Below are positions 61,266-64,000 of a stretch of DNA of 64,000 nt, in pieces. The DNA comes from Plantago ovata (taxonomy: Eukaryota > Streptophyta > Magnoliopsida > Lamiales > Plantaginaceae), in assembly GCA_028274465.1 (NCBI GenBank), contig CM051458.1, forward strand, positions 39,656,744-39,720,743, given 5' to 3'. The notes below the pieces were generated by a model. That model saw only the letters and a list, made by a program, of their open reading frames with translations. It did not search any database and was not told where the DNA came from. How positions within the stretch are numbered: position 1 is the first letter of the stretch; each line of letters opens with the position of its first letter. Position numbers and translations under genes: made by a program.

Positions 61266-64000
61266 TACGGAACTAGTTGTTGTTCTAGATAAAGGGAAGG
61301 AATACAACTCATTCTTTGCATGGGATTGTATCTTTCATCTAACTAAATTAATAGAAAGTGAATGAATGAATCAATAGACAACTAATCTAGTTTGTAAGGG
61401 TAATGGAAAGGTTAGTTCCAGCTATAGTCATTGTAGTTAGTTCTCTGCTCTGCTATGTTTGAGGAAAGGGATATCATAATGGAACACTCTAAATAGCAAT
61501 CTAACTAATCTAGTGATCTAGTATTTGTTCTATACATACAACTGATTCTTTACATGGCATTGTATCTTTCATCTACGTAAAGCAATAGAAAGTGGATGAA
61601 TGAATCATCTAGTTAGTAAGCACAATAGATAGGTTAGATTCAATGGACTCTATAACTTCCTCATTAAGGAAGCAAGGGAACTTCTTATTTGATTGTGTAT
61701 ATAACTCTAGTACTTGTCGTTAGTTCTCTCCTATGTTTGCGGAAAGGGATATCAAAACGGAACATTCTATAGCAATCTAACTAATCTACTGAACTAGTTG
61801 TTGTTCTAGATAAAGGGAAGACATACAACTCATTCTTTGCATGGGATTGTATCTTTCGTCTAACTAAAGTAATAGAAAGTTAATGAATGAATCAATAGAC
61901 AACTAATCTAGTTTGTAAGGGTAATTTATTAAGGGTAATGGAAAGGTTAGTTCCAGCTATAGTACTTGTAGTTAGTTCTCTGCTATGTTTGAGGAAAGGG
62001 ATATCATAATGGAACACTCTAAATAGCAATCTAACTAATCTAGTGATCTAGTAGTTGATCAAGTAGTTGTTCTATACATACAACTCAATATTTACATAGC
62101 ATTGTATCTTTCATCTACGTAAAGCAATAGAAAGTGGATGAATGAATCATCTAGTTAGTAAGCACAATAGATAGGTTAGTTTCAATGGACTCTTTAACTT
62201 GCTCATTAAGGAAGCAAGGGGACTTCTTATTTGATTGTGTATATAACTCTAGTACTTGTAGTTAGTTCTCTCCTATGTTTGCGGAAAGGGATATCATACC
62301 GGAACACTCTATGTAGCAATCTAACTAATCTAGTGATCTAGTTGTTGTTCTAGATAAAGAGAAGACATACAACTCATTCTTTGCATGGGATTGTATCTTT
62401 CATCTACCTAAAGCATTAGAAACTGGATGAATGAATCAATAGACAACTAATCTAGTTTGTAACGGTAATGGAAAGGTTAGTTTCAGCTATAGTACTTGTA
62501 GTTAGTTCTCTGCTATGTTTGAGGAAAGGGATATCATAATGGAACACTCTAAATAGCAATCTAACTAATCTAGTGATCTAGTAGTTGTTCTATACATACA
62601 ACTCATTCTTTACATGGCATTGTATCTTTCATCTACGTAAAGCAATAGAAAGTGGATGAATGAATCATCTAGTTAGTAAGAACAATAGGTAGGTTAGTTT
62701 CAATGGACTCTATAACTTGTTCATTAAGGAAGCAAGGGAACTTCTTATTTGATTGTGTATATAACTCTAGTACTTGTCGTTAGTTCTCTCCTATGTTTGC
62801 GGAAAGGGATATCAAAACGGAACACTCCATAGAGCAATCTAACTAATCTACATAACTAGTTGTTGTTCTAGATAAAGGGAAGACATACAACTCATTCTTT
62901 GCATGGGATTGTATCTTTCATCTAACTAAAGTAATAGAAAGTGAATGAATGAATCAATAGACAACTAATCTAGTTTGTAAGGGTAATGGAAAGGTTAGTT
63001 CCAGCTATAGTACTTGTAGTTAGTTCTCTGCTATGTTTGAGGAAAGGGATATCATAATGGAACACTCTAAATAGCAATCTAACTAATCTAGTGATCTAGT
63101 AGTTGTTCTATACATACAACTCATTCTTTACATGGCATTGTATCTTTCATCTACGTAAAGCAATAGAAAGTGGATGAATGAATCATCTAGTTAGTAAGCA
63201 CAATAGATAGATTAGTTTCAATGGACTCTTTAACTTGCTCATTAAGGAAGCAAGGGGACTTCTTATTTGATTGTGTATATAACTCTAGTACTTGTAGTTA
63301 GTTCTCTCCTATGTTTGCGGAAAAGGATATCATACCGGAACACTCTATGTAGCAATCTAACTAATCTAGTGATCTAGTTGTTGTTCTAGATAAAGAGAAG
63401 ACATACAACTCATTCTTTGCATGGGATTGTATCTTTCATCTACTTAAAGCATTAGAAAGTGGATGAATGACTCAATAGACAACTAATCTAGTTTGTAACG
63501 GTAATGGAAAGGTTAGTTTCAGCTATAGTACTTGTGGTTAGTTCTCTGCTATGTTTGAGGAAAGAGATATCATAATGGAACACTCTAAATAGAAATCTAA
63601 CTAATCTAGTGATCTAGTAGTTGTTCTATACATACAACTCATTCTTTACATGGCATTGTATCTTTCATCTACGTAAAGCAATAGAAAGTGGATGAATGAA
63701 TCATCTAGTTAGTAAGCACAATAGATAGGTTAGTTTCAATGGACTCTATAACTTGCTCATTAAGGAAGCAAGGGAACTTCTTATTTGATTGTTTATATAA
63801 CTCTAGTACTTGTCGTTAGTTCTCTCCTATGTTTGCGGAAAGGGATATCAAAACGAAACACTCTATAGAGCAACCTAACTAATCTACTGAACTAGTTGTT
63901 GTTCTAGATAAAGGGAAGGCATACAACTCATTCTTTGCATGGGATTGTATCTTTCATCTAACTAAATTAATAGAAAGTGAATGAATGAATCAATAGACAA
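61261..64000 (-). repeat. Satellite array to the right of the copia element
   Basis: The A/B satellite resumes in the same orientation as 19.8-50.7 kb and runs to the window edge. It enters at ACTAGTTGTTGTTCTAG of a B monomer, about 35 bases beyond the phase at which the satellite stops on the other side of the element. It contains small local duplications, such as a repeated AAGGGTAAT near 61918-61942 and CTCTGCTCTGCTATG near 61442. It is somewhat more divergent than the 36-49 kb dimers. Confidence 0.93.

Overview
This window looks like a heterochromatic piece of a flowering-plant (probably eudicot) nuclear genome. The reasons are megabase-style tandem satellite DNA, a Ty1/copia LTR retrotransposon primed by initiator-methionine tRNA, a long LTR-like block resembling plant Ty3/gypsy LTRs (TGTAACAC start, site II and telo-box promoter motifs), and two 100-N scaffold gaps typical of a long-read assembly. 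I see no intact host protein-coding gene and no functional RNA gene. About 52 kb (roughly four fifths) of the window is one satellite family that I do not recognise by name.

Layout: 1-17587 is the satellite in the orientation I call forward. 17588-17687 is a gap. 17711-19796 is a putative LTR or LTR fragment of Tekay/Del type. 19813-50754 is the same satellite in the opposite orientation. 50755-51334 is the end of a copia LTR, followed by a second gap (51335-51434), and 51435-51989 is satellite again. 51990-61265 is a decayed copia element on the minus strand: 3' LTR, polypurine tract, RNase H, reverse transcriptase, integrase, protease, gag, a long structured leader, the tRNA primer site, and a truncated 5' LTR. 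61261-64000 returns to satellite in the same orientation as the 19.8-50.7 kb array.

The satellite is a dimer of two related monomers: A, about 229 bp with 12-bp step variants of 241 and 253 bp, and B, about 289 bp. The basic period is about 517 bp. Higher-order repeats sit on top of it: a seven-monomer unit of about 1.86 kb at the left edge, and a near-identical unit of about 2372 bp at 20.9-29.2 kb. Recurrent A/B chimeric monomers point to unequal exchange. The sequence on the two sides of the second gap is very probably the same locus assembled twice, and the orientation switch at the first gap may be a scaffolding flip.

The observation I consider most novel is in the copia leader (58.3-58.9 kb). 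Four tandem stem-loops keep an identical loop while their stems change in a compensatory way, and two further hairpins share a second loop sequence. Close by is a very GC-rich island with a 25-bp perfect inverted repeat. These look like a structured leader RNA of the retrotransposon. All alignments here were done by eye, so identity figures are approximate.
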